From assembly GCA_902761355.1 (NCBI GenBank), contig CACWJY010000006.1, positions 41,862 to 105,861 of the forward strand: a stretch of 64,000 nt of DNA, given 5' to 3'. The notes beneath the pieces are model-generated. The model did not search any database and was not told the DNA's origin. It was given only the letters and a program-made list of their open reading frames with translations. Position 1 is the stretch's first letter, and every line of letters begins with the position of its first letter. The stretch is from Fibrobacter succinogenes (lineage in GTDB: Bacteria; Fibrobacterota; Fibrobacteria; Fibrobacterales; Fibrobacteraceae). The position numbers and the translations under genes are program-made. Positions 7,693 through 15,359 of the stretch are shown piece after piece.

Positions 7693-9231
7693 ATGATGGA
7701 CGTCGTGAAAAAAATTTTTTTAGGCACATTTGTGTTGTTGCCGCTTCTTTTGCTAGGATGCGGCGAAAAGCCTGCTAAGCAAGAATCGGGACCTTCGCAA
7801 GAACAGACTTTACCTGATTCTCAAGAACCTTCCGAAAATTCCCTGCTTATTGCCAAGGCCCGCTATGTGGTGGGTGATGTGCGTTGGCAGCACCCGCAAA
7901 AAAAGTGGAACCTTTTGCAGGTGGGTAATCGTATTGTCGAAAAAGATAAAATCCGTACGGAACTTGAATCGGCTGCTAATTTGTCTTTGACCGATGGCTC
8001 GGTTCTCAAGGTCGTCGAAAAGACCGAAGTCTGCTTTATGGTTGATTCGACGGGCGAACGAAAAAAGCTGATGATTGTAACGATTGAAAAAGGACGTGTT
8101 CACTTTGATATCCAAAAACAGCAGGCCCGTGAATTCAGGTTCAAGACCAAGACGGGTGCTGCCGCGATTCGTGCAACGGCGGGATTTGTGGGTGAGTTTA
8201 ATGGCAAGATGATTGCGTCTCTCAAAGAAGGTAAGGTCGATGTCATCAATAATGCCGGGAAAACGAGCTCTATTATTAAAGATCAGACGGTCGTCGTTGA
8301 TGAACAGGGAAAAGCGAAAATCCTTGACTTGGCGTCTTCGGGAACAGAGACACTTTCTAAAACGTTGGATTCTGTGATGGTAGAACAGCCGGAAATGGCT
8401 GCTTCTGTGGAATCGATTGAAAGATCGTTGAAGACTTTCGACGCCTCATATGTGACGGCACTAAAGGCATTCGAGTCTAGATTGCAGTTCCGTGCAACAG
8501 CAATAGGGGATACGTTGTTTGTGCCGTCGGTGACGCTTACGGCTCGAGCCACTCCCGGTATTTTAGTAACGGTGTGGGGGCAGACCGATTCGGTTGGTGC
8601 AAACGGTATTTACCAACACACTTTTACGTGGGGTGATTCTGCTTATGGAACCAAGAGGTTCTTGGCGACTTGCGGAGATGGTTTTGTCGAAACACCTTGC
8701 TACATGTGGGTTGCCGATTATGTGGCCTTGTCGCAGGAATCCGCCGAAGCGGTTTCGGATACAAGTGCCAAGGCGGATTCTGCTGAATCGTTAAATTCTG
8801 CGGCTGGAGCAAAAGAAGTGAAGCTCTCTGTTAAGGTCGATGGTCCTCGCGATGAACGGATTCACCTGGATTTGCCGGCAACAGAGTTGAACACGAAACT
8901 TAAGTTTAGCCTGTCTGGTATCTCGGTAGATGACTTGAGTCAGATTACGTCGGTGGCGGTACTTCGTAACGGAAAACCGTTTAAGACCTTTGGTGCGGGT
9001 GACTTGACCTCGCTGAATTACGAGGTGCCGTTGACGATTGCCCGGAACAAGATTGCAGACTTTGAAGTGGTGGCTACGCTTAAGAATGGTAAAAAAATCC
9101 GAGCCAAAAAGACATTCGAAGTTTATTGCCTAGTAACCAACCATCCAGGTGGAAAGGCGCGTAATTCGATTTTGCCCCAGGACCAGGAATACGAACGGCT
9201 TAAGCAGAGCGGTGGCCTGACGCATGAATAA
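7693..9231 (+). CDS. FecR-domain lipoprotein
   Basis: A 512-residue protein. The start at 7693 (ATGATG) begins directly before a lipoprotein signal (KKIFLGTFVLLPLLLLGCG); an upstream in-frame start at 7609 would add 28 residues antisense to the neighbour's start and is rejected. Residues ~45-200 form a FecR domain: VGDVRWQ, KIRTELESAANLSLTDGS, EKGRVHFDI, KTGAAAIRATAGFVG. After a Ser/Ala linker, a C-terminal ~85-residue Ig-like domain (LKFSLSGI, VAVLRNGKPF, LNYEVPLTIARN, KIRAKKTFEV) matches the C terminus of the second FecR protein here (29482-31107). No sigma factor or TonB receptor is nearby, so this is not a standard FecI-FecR pair. It heads a three-gene operon. Confidence 0.82.
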   Translation: MMDVVKKIFLGTFVLLPLLLLGCGEKPAKQESGPSQEQTLPDSQEPSENSLLIAKARYVVGDVRWQHPQKKWNLLQVGNRIVEKDKIRTELESAANLSLTDGSVLKVVEKTEVCFMVDSTGERKKLMIVTIEKGRVHFDIQKQQAREFRFKTKTGAAAIRATAGFVGEFNGKMIASLKEGKVDVINNAGKTSSIIKDQTVVVDEQGKAKILDLASSGTETLSKTLDSVMVEQPEMAASVESIERSLKTFDASYVTALKAFESRLQFRATAIGDTLFVPSVTLTARATPGILVTVWGQTDSVGANGIYQHTFTWGDSAYGTKRFLATCGDGFVETPCYMWVADYVALSQESAEAVSDTSAKADSAESLNSAAGAKEVKLSVKVDGPRDERIHLDLPATELNTKLKFSLSGISVDDLSQITSVAVLRNGKPFKTFGAGDLTSLNYEVPLTIARNKIADFEVVATLKNGKKIRAKKTFEVYCLVTNHPGGKARNSILPQDQEYERLKQSGGLTHE

Positions 9232-9250
9232 TTTAAAGAAGGAATGTAGA

Positions 9251-10216
9251 ATGAATAAACTGGTTTACGGTGCTTTTGCCACGGCGCTCCTTGCCGCTTG
9301 TGCTGGCAATCAGCCGAACGATAATGATGCTGTTCGGGCTAGGGCGAATGCCGCCTACGCTGAAGTTCCTCATGGCGAAGAATCTAGAGCTTCGTCCGTT
9401 GAGGCGAAGTCGGCTGACCCGTCTGCAGAGAGCCCTTCGATTCAGCTTTCTTCGGCGACATTCCGCAGCGCGCCTACGGTCTTGGTGAGCCCGGCGTTGT
9501 CGGGCAAGATGGCTGCATCGATTGATGTTATCCGTCAGAATCCCTTGGCCAAAACGGCGATGGAAGTCGTTAACGCTTACCTGACCAGTCGCGGGTATAC
9601 GGTTGTCAGTCTCGAAAGCCAGGCGCAGCTTGACGAAGTGGTTCAGCTCCAGTCCGACATTGCCGGCAATGACGAAGACCTCTCGTATGTGGCGGGGCTC
9701 TCGGTGGGTGCCGACATCAATATCACCTATGCCGGTAGCATTCAGGAAAATGATATTGTTATAGATTTGAATGCCAGCGAGGCTTCTACGGCAAATCTCT
9801 TGGCGAGTGAATCGGTCCGCATGAAAAATGACGGCGAACAGTCTCAACGAGCTTTGGTGCAAAAGGCGATGGAAACCGCTATCATGAAACTCGAAAATAA
9901 GGTGCGTGACCGCTTGGCTGCTCAGCTAGAAATGGGGGTGCAGTATAAGGTGGTCGCTCGTTTGACGGGGGAGTTTACCGATGACCAGGCCGAAGAAATC
10001 TCGAATATTGTGTCTTTGCAAATTCGTAAGAAGTTCAATAAGATGCAGGTGGTTTCGATGAGCCGCAATACTTACGATTTACTGGTTTATGCCGACCCCG
10101 ATAAGTATGAAGACGCACAGATGGTCTATGGGGAATTTGTGGAATCCTTGAGTGGTTTGGCCAAGGTTCGCAAGCAGAACATCACCAAAAAGCTGATTAT
10201 TCTGGAGATTAAGTAA
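9251..10216 (+). CDS. Lipoprotein of unknown function in FecR operon
   Basis: A 321-residue protein. The ATG at 9251 is preferred: AAGGA lies 7 bases upstream and the frame opens directly into a lipoprotein signal (KLVYGAFATALLAAC, lipobox LAAC). An alternative ATG at 9224 overlaps the FecR gene's stop. After a ~60-residue Ser/Glu/Ala-rich linker, residues ~70-200 look like a mixed alpha/beta domain (TAMEVVNAYLTSRGYTVVS, GLSVGADINITYAGS), then a helix (ALVQKAMETAIMKLENK) and a C-terminal alpha/beta module (YKVVARLTGEF, FNKMQVVSMSRNTYDLLVY). The pattern of short-lived paralogue-like repeats resembles periplasmic lipoproteins that sense or assemble envelope structures, but I cannot name the family. 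It is 19 bases after the FecR gene and 24 before the next. Confidence 0.75.
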   Translation: MNKLVYGAFATALLAACAGNQPNDNDAVRARANAAYAEVPHGEESRASSVEAKSADPSAESPSIQLSSATFRSAPTVLVSPALSGKMAASIDVIRQNPLAKTAMEVVNAYLTSRGYTVVSLESQAQLDEVVQLQSDIAGNDEDLSYVAGLSVGADINITYAGSIQENDIVIDLNASEASTANLLASESVRMKNDGEQSQRALVQKAMETAIMKLENKVRDRLAAQLEMGVQYKVVARLTGEFTDDQAEEISNIVSLQIRKKFNKMQVVSMSRNTYDLLVYADPDKYEDAQMVYGEFVESLSGLAKVRKQNITKKLIILEIK

Positions 10217-10240
10217 TTCGGAATAGGGATAACGCTTAAA

Positions 10241-11407
10241 ATGAATATGCATAAGTTGATACCCTTTGTTTTGTTTGCTACTGGCCTTTCGTTGGCAGCA
10301 AACTTGGTGAGCTATACGGCAACCTCCAAGGTTTCACAAAAGGATGCCGATAAAAAGGCGATGGAAGGCGTTGCCTTGCAGATTGGGGCGCAGGTCAAGT
10401 CCTCTTTTGAAACCCATACGGTAGAAAATGCTGATGGTTCCATAGAATCGACTGCTGACAGTAAAAAGTCGGTTTCGACAAATGTCTTGCTAAAGGGGGC
10501 TAAAATTCAGCCCGGTCCCAAGACAAATGGCTTGTTCCAGTCGACGGTTACGGTGGATTTAGAAATGCTCGCCTCTAAGATTTTGCTGGATCTGGAGCAG
10601 ATCAAGTCCAAGATGAAATCCCTGGACTCGCTGATTCGCTTAGATATGCTTGATCGCGATTATCGCAAGATGGAAGGCGAAATGATTAAGCTTGAAAAGC
10701 TGGCTGTCGACTACAACGACCAGCTGAATAGCCTGTCTTTTGTGCAAAAGGTTCCTGCCGAAATGCGTCTGGAATCGACATTGGGCGAGTTGACGGAGTT
10801 CCTAATTTCTTCGATGCAGACTGTCAAGCTAGAAACGGAACTTGTGTCGGGAAACTTGAAGGTGACTGTTTCTGATTTTGCGGGGCCGATTGCGAATTTT
10901 CCGTTGGTTCTGACGCAAGATAAGAAAGATGTTTCCAATGCCAAGACTGGGAACGATGGCGTAGCCGTTTTTAAAATCAAGAATATCAAGAAACTGAAGC
11001 CGAGTGGCGAAGTGACCGTGCATGCCGATATGAACTTTAAGTTCGTGCGTCAGTCTGCTTTGCAAAACAAGACTGTCAGTTACGGCTCTGCTAAGACCGG
11101 CAAGTCTTTCCGACTTGCCTGCAACGGTAGCGTTGCAGAGTGTGGTGCCTTGCAAAAGTTCCTGACCGATGCGGGAATTTCTATTGCGGATGCTGCAAAC
11201 CTCCCAGAAATTTCTGCATCGTTTGAATTTAGCGACAAGCCGAATTCTTCGCGTAGCCTCTATACTTCGCGGGCGACAATCAAGTTGAAAAATGCCGGGA
11301 AAGAAGTTGTCTTGCAGCCTCAAGGCGTAGGCCGCGATGCGGAAGCCGCCCATGTCAAGGCGATTTCGAATATTCCTGTGTCGCAGATAAGCGACCTCGC
11401 AAAATAG
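10241..11407 (+). CDS. LPP20/FlgT-like secreted protein
   Basis: A 388-residue protein with a signal peptide (KLIPFVLFATGLSLAANL). The first mature segment (SYTATSKVSQKDADKKAM, EGVALQIGAQVKSS) resembles the LPP20/FlgT N-terminal domain, in which a run of Ala-rich helix follows a short strand. A helical stretch (residues ~115-165, KSKMKSLDSLIRLDML) leads to a beta-rich Ig-like insert (VTVSDFAGPIANFPLVLTQ, GNDGVAVFKIKNI) and a C-terminal alpha/beta domain (LQKFLTDAGISIADA, SRATIKLKNAGKEVVL). Third gene of the FecR operon; AGGGATAA upstream gives a plausible ribosome site. Function unknown; the family resemblance is by eye only. Confidence 0.65.
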   Translation: MNMHKLIPFVLFATGLSLAANLVSYTATSKVSQKDADKKAMEGVALQIGAQVKSSFETHTVENADGSIESTADSKKSVSTNVLLKGAKIQPGPKTNGLFQSTVTVDLEMLASKILLDLEQIKSKMKSLDSLIRLDMLDRDYRKMEGEMIKLEKLAVDYNDQLNSLSFVQKVPAEMRLESTLGELTEFLISSMQTVKLETELVSGNLKVTVSDFAGPIANFPLVLTQDKKDVSNAKTGNDGVAVFKIKNIKKLKPSGEVTVHADMNFKFVRQSALQNKTVSYGSAKTGKSFRLACNGSVAECGALQKFLTDAGISIADAANLPEISASFEFSDKPNSSRSLYTSRATIKLKNAGKEVVLQPQGVGRDAEAAHVKAISNIPVSQISDLAK

Positions 11408-11409
11408 GA

Positions 11410-11452
11410 AAACCCCAACCCATCCCAATGGCTAAAGGATAGGTCAGGGTTT
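11410..11452 (+). terminator. Possible terminator after the FecR operon
   Basis: AAACCC at 11410 can pair with GGGTTT at 11447-11452, with further partial pairing (CCATCC / GGAT) inside. The T-run is weak, so this is uncertain. Confidence 0.35.
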
Positions 11453-11461
11453 GTTGCTCTT

Positions 11462-11572
11462 CAGGAAGAAATGGTTCGACAGGCTCACCAATCGGTGTGT
11501 ATGAGGTCCCCGAGCTTAAGCCTGTGTTGAGCGTAGCCGAAGCAAGGGGCCGAAGGGCCTGTTTCAGGGATG
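11462..11572. repeat. Hairpin-rich intergenic repeat-like element beside recA
   Basis: Between the LPP20-like gene and the recA stop. Contains ACAGGCT ... AGCCTGT arms (about 11477-11533), a small CACC-AATC-GGTG hairpin, and a GGCC-GAAG-GGCC palindrome. The TTCGACAGGCTCA string is the kind of sequence seen in dispersed bacterial repeats. Only one copy is visible in this window. Confidence 0.45.
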
Positions 11573-11578
11573 GGTTCT

Positions 11579-12676
11579 CTATGCGTCTTCTTCGACGCTG
11601 ACGCTTTCGCTATCGTCGGCTTCGATGGCGTCGCCTTCGTTCAGCTTGAACAACTCGACGTCCTTCATGCTTTCGCGAATCTTCTGCTCGATTTCGTTGC
11701 AGAGTTCTGCGTTGTCCTTCAGGAACAGACGGGTGTTTTCACGACCCTGGCCGATGCGTTCGTTGTTGTAGCTGAACCAAGAACCGCTCTTCTGGATAAT
11801 GTCGAGTTCAGTGGCGAGGTCGAGGATTGAGGCTTCGCGCGAGATGCCGCAACCGTAAAGAATGTCGAATTCGCACTGGGTGAACGGTGCTGCCACCTTG
11901 TTCTTGACCACCTTGACGCGGGTGCGGTTACCGATAACTTCTTCACCGTCCTTGATAGCAGCAATACGGCGGATGTCGATACGCTGCGTGGCGTAGAACT
12001 TCAGGGCGTTACCGCCGGTAGTTGTTTCGGGGTTGCCGAACATGACGCCAATCTTCATACGCAGCTGGTTGATGAACAGCATGCAGGTGTTGGACTTCGA
12101 AAGAATGCCGGTGAGCTTACGCAAGGCCTGGCTCATGAGGCGTGCCTGCAGGCCGACGTGGTTGTCACCCATTTCGCCGTTGATTTCTGCCTGCGGAACG
12201 AGGGCTGCCACGGAGTCAATGACGATAATGTCGATGGCGCCAGAACGAACGAGGGTTTCGGCGATGTCGAGAGCCTGTTCACCGGTGTCCGGCTGAGAAA
12301 CGAGCAAAGATTCAATGTCGACTCCGAGTTTGCGGGCATAAACGGCGTCAAAAGCGTGTTCTGCGTCAATGAAGGCGGCCACACCGCCAAGTTTCTGGGC
12401 TTCGGCAATGGCGTGCAGGGTCAAAGTTGTCTTACCGGAGGATTCTGGTCCGTAGATTTCGATGATACGACCGCGCGGGAAACCTCCCACACCAAGGGCC
12501 ATGTCGAGCTGGATACAACCGGTAGGAATGACAGGGATGTCTTCGACGGGCTGCTGGCCCAAGGCCATAATGGAACCTTTACCATAATTCTTCTCAATCT
12601 GGGCGATGGCGGCTTCTACGGCCTTGGCTTTATCTGCGGAAAGGTTGCTTGTCGGTGTTGTTGTTTTCTTAGCCAT
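11579..12676 (-). CDS. recA: Recombinase RecA
   Basis: DNA-dependent ATPase that forms the strand-exchange filament and activates LexA self-cleavage. The 365-residue protein shows Walker [10 protein letters not shown] (near residue 72), the DAEHAFD motif, Walker [13 protein letters not shown], and the L2-region [28 protein letters not shown] pattern. It ends with the usual acidic tail ([12 protein letters not shown]). It lies 41 bases downstream of pncC on the same strand, an arrangement found in many bacteria. A possible LexA site sits in the pncC 3' end (12722-12735), and an AAATATAAC sequence (-10-like, minus TATATTT) at 12708-12714 gives a 32-base leader. Confidence 0.98.
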   Translation of the reverse strand: MAKKTTTPTSNLSADKAKAVEAAIAQIEKNYGKGSIMALGQQPVEDIPVIPTGCIQLDMALGVGGFPRGRIIEIYGPESSGKTTLTLHAIAEAQKLGGVAAFIDAEHAFDAVYARKLGVDIESLLVSQPDTGEQALDIAETLVRSGAIDIIVIDSVAALVPQAEINGEMGDNHVGLQARLMSQALRKLTGILSKSNTCMLFINQLRMKIGVMFGNPETTTGGNALKFYATQRIDIRRIAAIKDGEEVIGNRTRVKVVKNKVAAPFTQCEFDILYGCGISREASILDLATELDIIQKSGSWFSYNNERIGQGRENTRLFLKDNAELCNEIEQKIRESMKDVELFKLNEGDAIEADDSESVSVEEDA

Positions 12677-12717
12677 GTTTGGACTCCATTTTTGTTTTTT
12701 CGTTTTAAATATAACAT

Positions 12718-13236
12718 TTAGTGTTCACTTGTGCAAGTGCTTTTTTGGTTATTTAACAAAAAAAGTAACCTGCTCAGTACACTATAAACGGTTTTCTCGC
12801 GTACTTGGTTCCTGTTTCCTGCGAAAATTTTACAAAAGGCCTCATTTTGCAAACTATTGGCGACAGCCATCCATACTGTACCAACCGGTTTGCCGGGTTC
12901 TGCTCCGCCGGGTCCGGCTATTCCAGAAGTGGCGATAGCCCATTCGCAACCGAACTTTTGGCGTGCGCCTTCGGCCATGGCCTTGACGGTTTCGGCAGAA
13001 ACGGCCCCTTTTTCTTCCAAAATCTGGTGCGGAACGCCGAGCAGATGTTCCTTGACCTCGTTTTGGTAGGCGACAATCCCTCCGACAAGTACGGCAGAGC
13101 TGCCCGGAATGTCTACAATATGGCTTGCGACTAGGCCACCCGTAAGCGATTCGGCGGTTGCCATCATTTGCCCTCTTTCCAAAAGGATATTTTGGATTTG
13201 CTGGGCGATCTCGTTTATGGTAGTTTCGTTTGCCAT
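12718..13236 (-). CDS. pncC: Nicotinamide-nucleotide amidohydrolase PncC (CinA C-terminal domain)
   Basis: A 172-residue stand-alone CinA C-terminal domain. It hydrolyses nicotinamide mononucleotide to nicotinate mononucleotide and ammonia in pyridine nucleotide salvage. Motifs visible in order: [11 protein letters not shown] (catalytic Ser region), [39 protein letters not shown], and [21 protein letters not shown]. The length fits the single-domain form; no N-terminal MoaB-like domain is present. It overlaps the recA promoter region at its 3' end. A TATATTTG box at 13259-13265 lies 22 bases upstream of the start. Confidence 0.93.
   Translation of the reverse strand: MANETTINEIAQQIQNILLERGQMMATAESLTGGLVASHIVDIPGSSAVLVGGIVAYQNEVKEHLLGVPHQILEEKGAVSAETVKAMAEGARQKFGCEWAIATSGIAGPGGAEPGKPVGTVWMAVANSLQNEAFCKIFAGNRNQVREKTVYSVLSRLLFLLNNQKSTCTSEH
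12722..12735 (-). promoter_or_regulatory. Near-match to the Fibrobacter-type LexA box upstream of recA
   Basis: TGTTCACTTGTGCA matches the pattern TGCNC-N4-GTGCA (the F. succinogenes LexA site as I recall it) at all but one fixed base (T for C at position 3). It lies 46 bases before the recA start, at the expected promoter, inside the last codons of pncC. Confidence 0.5.
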
Positions 13237-13370
13237 GTTGTTTCCTTTTACGTTTTCAAATATACATAAAGTTTATGTCATATTTTGACAATAGAATCCG
13301 ACTGCTAAAAAAAGTAGCAAAAAAGAACTTGGGGCTTAGAACATAGAGCTTATGCATTACCGACTATTTA

Positions 13371-13377
13371 CTATATT
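13371..13377 (+). promoter_or_regulatory. CTATATT -10-like box 8 bases before a start codon
   Basis: CTATATT followed by CCCCCTCG and the ATG at 13386; the expected transcript would start at about the A of the ATG. Confidence 0.5.
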
Positions 13378-13385
13378 CCCCCTCG

Positions 13386-14441
13386 ATGTTTCGTCATTCG
13401 TTTGTTTTGGGCATTATTTTGTCGGTGCTGTTTGCAGTTCCGCTTTTTGCCGACGATGATGTGGCTAAACAGCCTGTAGAAGAACAGCCTGCGGTAGTTG
13501 CGCCTGAATCTGGGCAAGAAAGTTCTCCTGCTGATTCTGTTGTGGCGGACGACCCCTTGCAAAAGGGCAAGACGGGTATTCCTGCTATTGATACGCTTGC
13601 GGTAAACGAGTGGGATATCCCGACCAGGCGCAATTCGCTCCCGCTGACAATGCTTTTTGCGCTTTTTCCAGGTGGTGGTCAGTATTATACTGAGCATTAT
13701 GTGCGTGGTGGCTTTATTACGGCTATCGAACTTTTGCTGTTGTACGAGGTTACGGCAAACAAGAGCTACCAGCACCGCCGCGTTTTAGAGCAGGCCCAGC
13801 CCTTCCAAGATTCGGTGGGTATATACACGCGTTTGCTGTTGAATTCGCCTAGGGATAGTGTCGAGTATTACCATGAAAAACGTGCCGAGTTTGTGGCGCG
13901 CGTTCACGAAAAGAGTGACAAAAAAATGGAACAAGAAGATTTGCGTAAGGCCGAGACCGCTTGGATGTATGGCCTGTACCTGTACAGTTTTTTTGATGCG
14001 TTTGGAATCTGGTACAACAACAACTACCGCAGTGTAGAGCTCCGTAGCATGAAGAATGCTCTCTTGTGGGCGATTATCCCTGGTTTTGGGCAAATGTACA
14101 ACCGCGAATTCGGTAAGGCGGGGCTCCTGTATATGGCGATTATTGGGGCGTCTACCAGTATATGGACGTCGCAGAACATGGTGGAGTATTATCTAGACCG
14201 CAAGCATTTTGTAGAACGTGAAAGTACCACGTCCGAAGAGTACGACCGTGTGACGGAACGCGTTACCTATTACCGCAAAAACCGCAACCAGTACATTTGG
14301 GCGATAGCATTAATTTATCTGTATTCTATTGCCGATGCTGCGGTCGATGCCTTGTTAAGCGATTTCGACAACCCTATGCATTTGGCCGTGCTCCCCAGTC
14401 TTGAGGGTGGCGTACAGGCCCTGATGTCGTTTGACTTTTAG
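13386..14441 (+). CDS. DUF5683-like membrane protein
   Basis: A 351-residue protein with a signal peptide (FVLGIILSVLFAVPLFADD) and an acidic, Pro/Ser-rich linker (residues ~25-80). Two copies of a Gly-rich hydrophobic motif follow: ALFPGGGQYYTEHYVRGGF (about residue 96) and AIIPGFGQMYNREFGKAGL (about residue 235), the PG-x-GQ-x-Y pattern of DUF5683-type proteins. Several hydrophobic segments (LLLLYEVTAN, LYLYSFFDAFGIWY, YIWAIALIYLYSI) suggest an inner-membrane location after signal cleavage. Function unknown. The stop overlaps that of the convergent phosphatase gene by 4 bases. Confidence 0.75.
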   Translation: MFRHSFVLGIILSVLFAVPLFADDDVAKQPVEEQPAVVAPESGQESSPADSVVADDPLQKGKTGIPAIDTLAVNEWDIPTRRNSLPLTMLFALFPGGGQYYTEHYVRGGFITAIELLLLYEVTANKSYQHRRVLEQAQPFQDSVGIYTRLLLNSPRDSVEYYHEKRAEFVARVHEKSDKKMEQEDLRKAETAWMYGLYLYSFFDAFGIWYNNNYRSVELRSMKNALLWAIIPGFGQMYNREFGKAGLLYMAIIGASTSIWTSQNMVEYYLDRKHFVERESTTSEEYDRVTERVTYYRKNRNQYIWAIALIYLYSIADAAVDALLSDFDNPMHLAVLPSLEGGVQALMSFDF

Positions 14442-15055
14442 CCGATCTTTAGCGGAGCCATTTGGATGCCGTCGTGGATTTTTTCGAACGTTCCGCGGTA
14501 ATGCCCCTCGGCGTCGCGCTTGAACTCAAACTTGGTCACCATGGCGTAACTAAAGGCCCCTTCTACGAAATCAGAATCGGGGAGTCCACAGGCAAAGTGC
14601 TGCAACGCGGCAATCACGCCTGCGTGCGTAATCCACAAAAATTCGCCGTTGTCGTTGAGCGTGTCTAAGAGAGACTGCACACGGCGGTCGATGTCGTAAA
14701 AACATTCGCCGTCCTTAAACTTGTATCCGCGTAAATCGTGGGCCCAGGCGGCCATTTCTTCGCGGGGGACTTCCGTGAGCTTTTGACCTTCCCAGGTTCC
14801 GAAGTTCATCTCGATGATTTCTTCTCGCTTTTCCATGGCGAGCCCGGTAGCCTTTTCTGCTTTTTCGGCGAGTCTAAGGCAGCGCTTGAGGGGGCTGGTG
14901 AACATCCGCGTAGGCTTGGCCCCTGCCTTAAGTAACGCTTTGAGTGCTCCGTCGCTTTCTTCTTCAAAAGTGGGGGATACGTCAAAGTCGAGTCTGCCAT
15001 AGCAGACGTCGTTGGGGTTATAGGGCTTGGTGTGGCGAATGGTCCAAAGAATCAT
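14438..15055 (-). CDS. Histidine phosphatase superfamily protein (CobC/GpmB-like)
   Basis: A 205-residue phosphatase. The phosphohistidine motif is IRHTKP (His8; RHG is commoner). TSPLKRCLRLAEK, the acid motif IIEMNFGTWEGQKL and a second His in WITHAGVIAAL complete the active site. The nearest-looking families are alpha-ribazole phosphatase (cobamide synthesis) and broad-specificity phosphoglycerate mutase-like phosphatases. No cobamide genes are adjacent, so the substrate is open. Reads convergently into the DUF5683-like gene. Confidence 0.85.
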   Translation of the reverse strand: MILWTIRHTKPYNPNDVCYGRLDFDVSPTFEEESDGALKALLKAGAKPTRMFTSPLKRCLRLAEKAEKATGLAMEKREEIIEMNFGTWEGQKLTEVPREEMAAWAHDLRGYKFKDGECFYDIDRRVQSLLDTLNDNGEFLWITHAGVIAALQHFACGLPDSDFVEGAFSYAMVTKFEFKRDAEGHYRGTFEKIHDGIQMAPLKIG

Positions 15056-15066
15056 AAAATCTCAAC

Positions 15067-15095
15067 AAAAAAAGCCCTAGTAAGGGCAAAAAAAG
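15067..15095. terminator. Bidirectional intrinsic terminator
   Basis: GCCCTAGTAAGGGC stem-loop flanked by seven A on one side and seven A/T-rich bases on the other; serves the small RNA on the minus strand at 15096-15192. Confidence 0.75.
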
Positions 15096-15192
15096 AATCC
15101 TAGGCGACCTGAGCACATAAAAATTCGCAAGTCCGTTGCTGCTTTCGCCCTGGCGATTTGCCCGCAAATAGTCATTGCGCAGGGCCTAGGAC
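15096..15192 (-). ncRNA. Structured small RNA, candidate SRP (4.5S-like) RNA
   Basis: On the minus strand a ~97-nt transcript is bounded by a promoter (TTGACA at 15222-15227, TACATT at 15198-15203) and a T-run plus terminator. Its ends pair perfectly: TCCTAGGC (15184-15191) with GCCTAGGA (15098-15105), continued by CCTG/CAGG. The apex reads CCAGG-GC-GAAA-GC-AGCA, which resembles SRP helix 8 (5' CAGG, GNRA-type tetraloop, 3' AGCA), though the stem is one pair shorter than the bacterial norm and the loop is GAAA rather than GGAA. RNA gene status is fairly strong; SRP identity is inference. The rest of the 15056-15359 gap is AT-rich leader for the next gene. Confidence 0.6.
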
Positions 15193-15197
15193 TGCCA

Positions 15198-15227
15198 AAT
15201 GTAGAAAAATTTCGTGACTTTTGTCAA
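15198..15227 (-). promoter_or_regulatory. Promoter of the small RNA
   Basis: Minus-strand TTGACA, 18-base spacer, then C-TACATT; the first base of the paired RNA end lies 6-7 bases downstream. Confidence 0.65.
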
Positions 15228-15359
15228 CAAAAAGGGTTTTATTGACTTTTAATCAATGAAATCGCTTTTTGAATGTGAAAAAAAAATAACCTATGTAAAT
15301 AAAATTATGTATTTTTACGGTAGGAGTGAACAAAACTGTAGAAATACAGGGGGTATATC

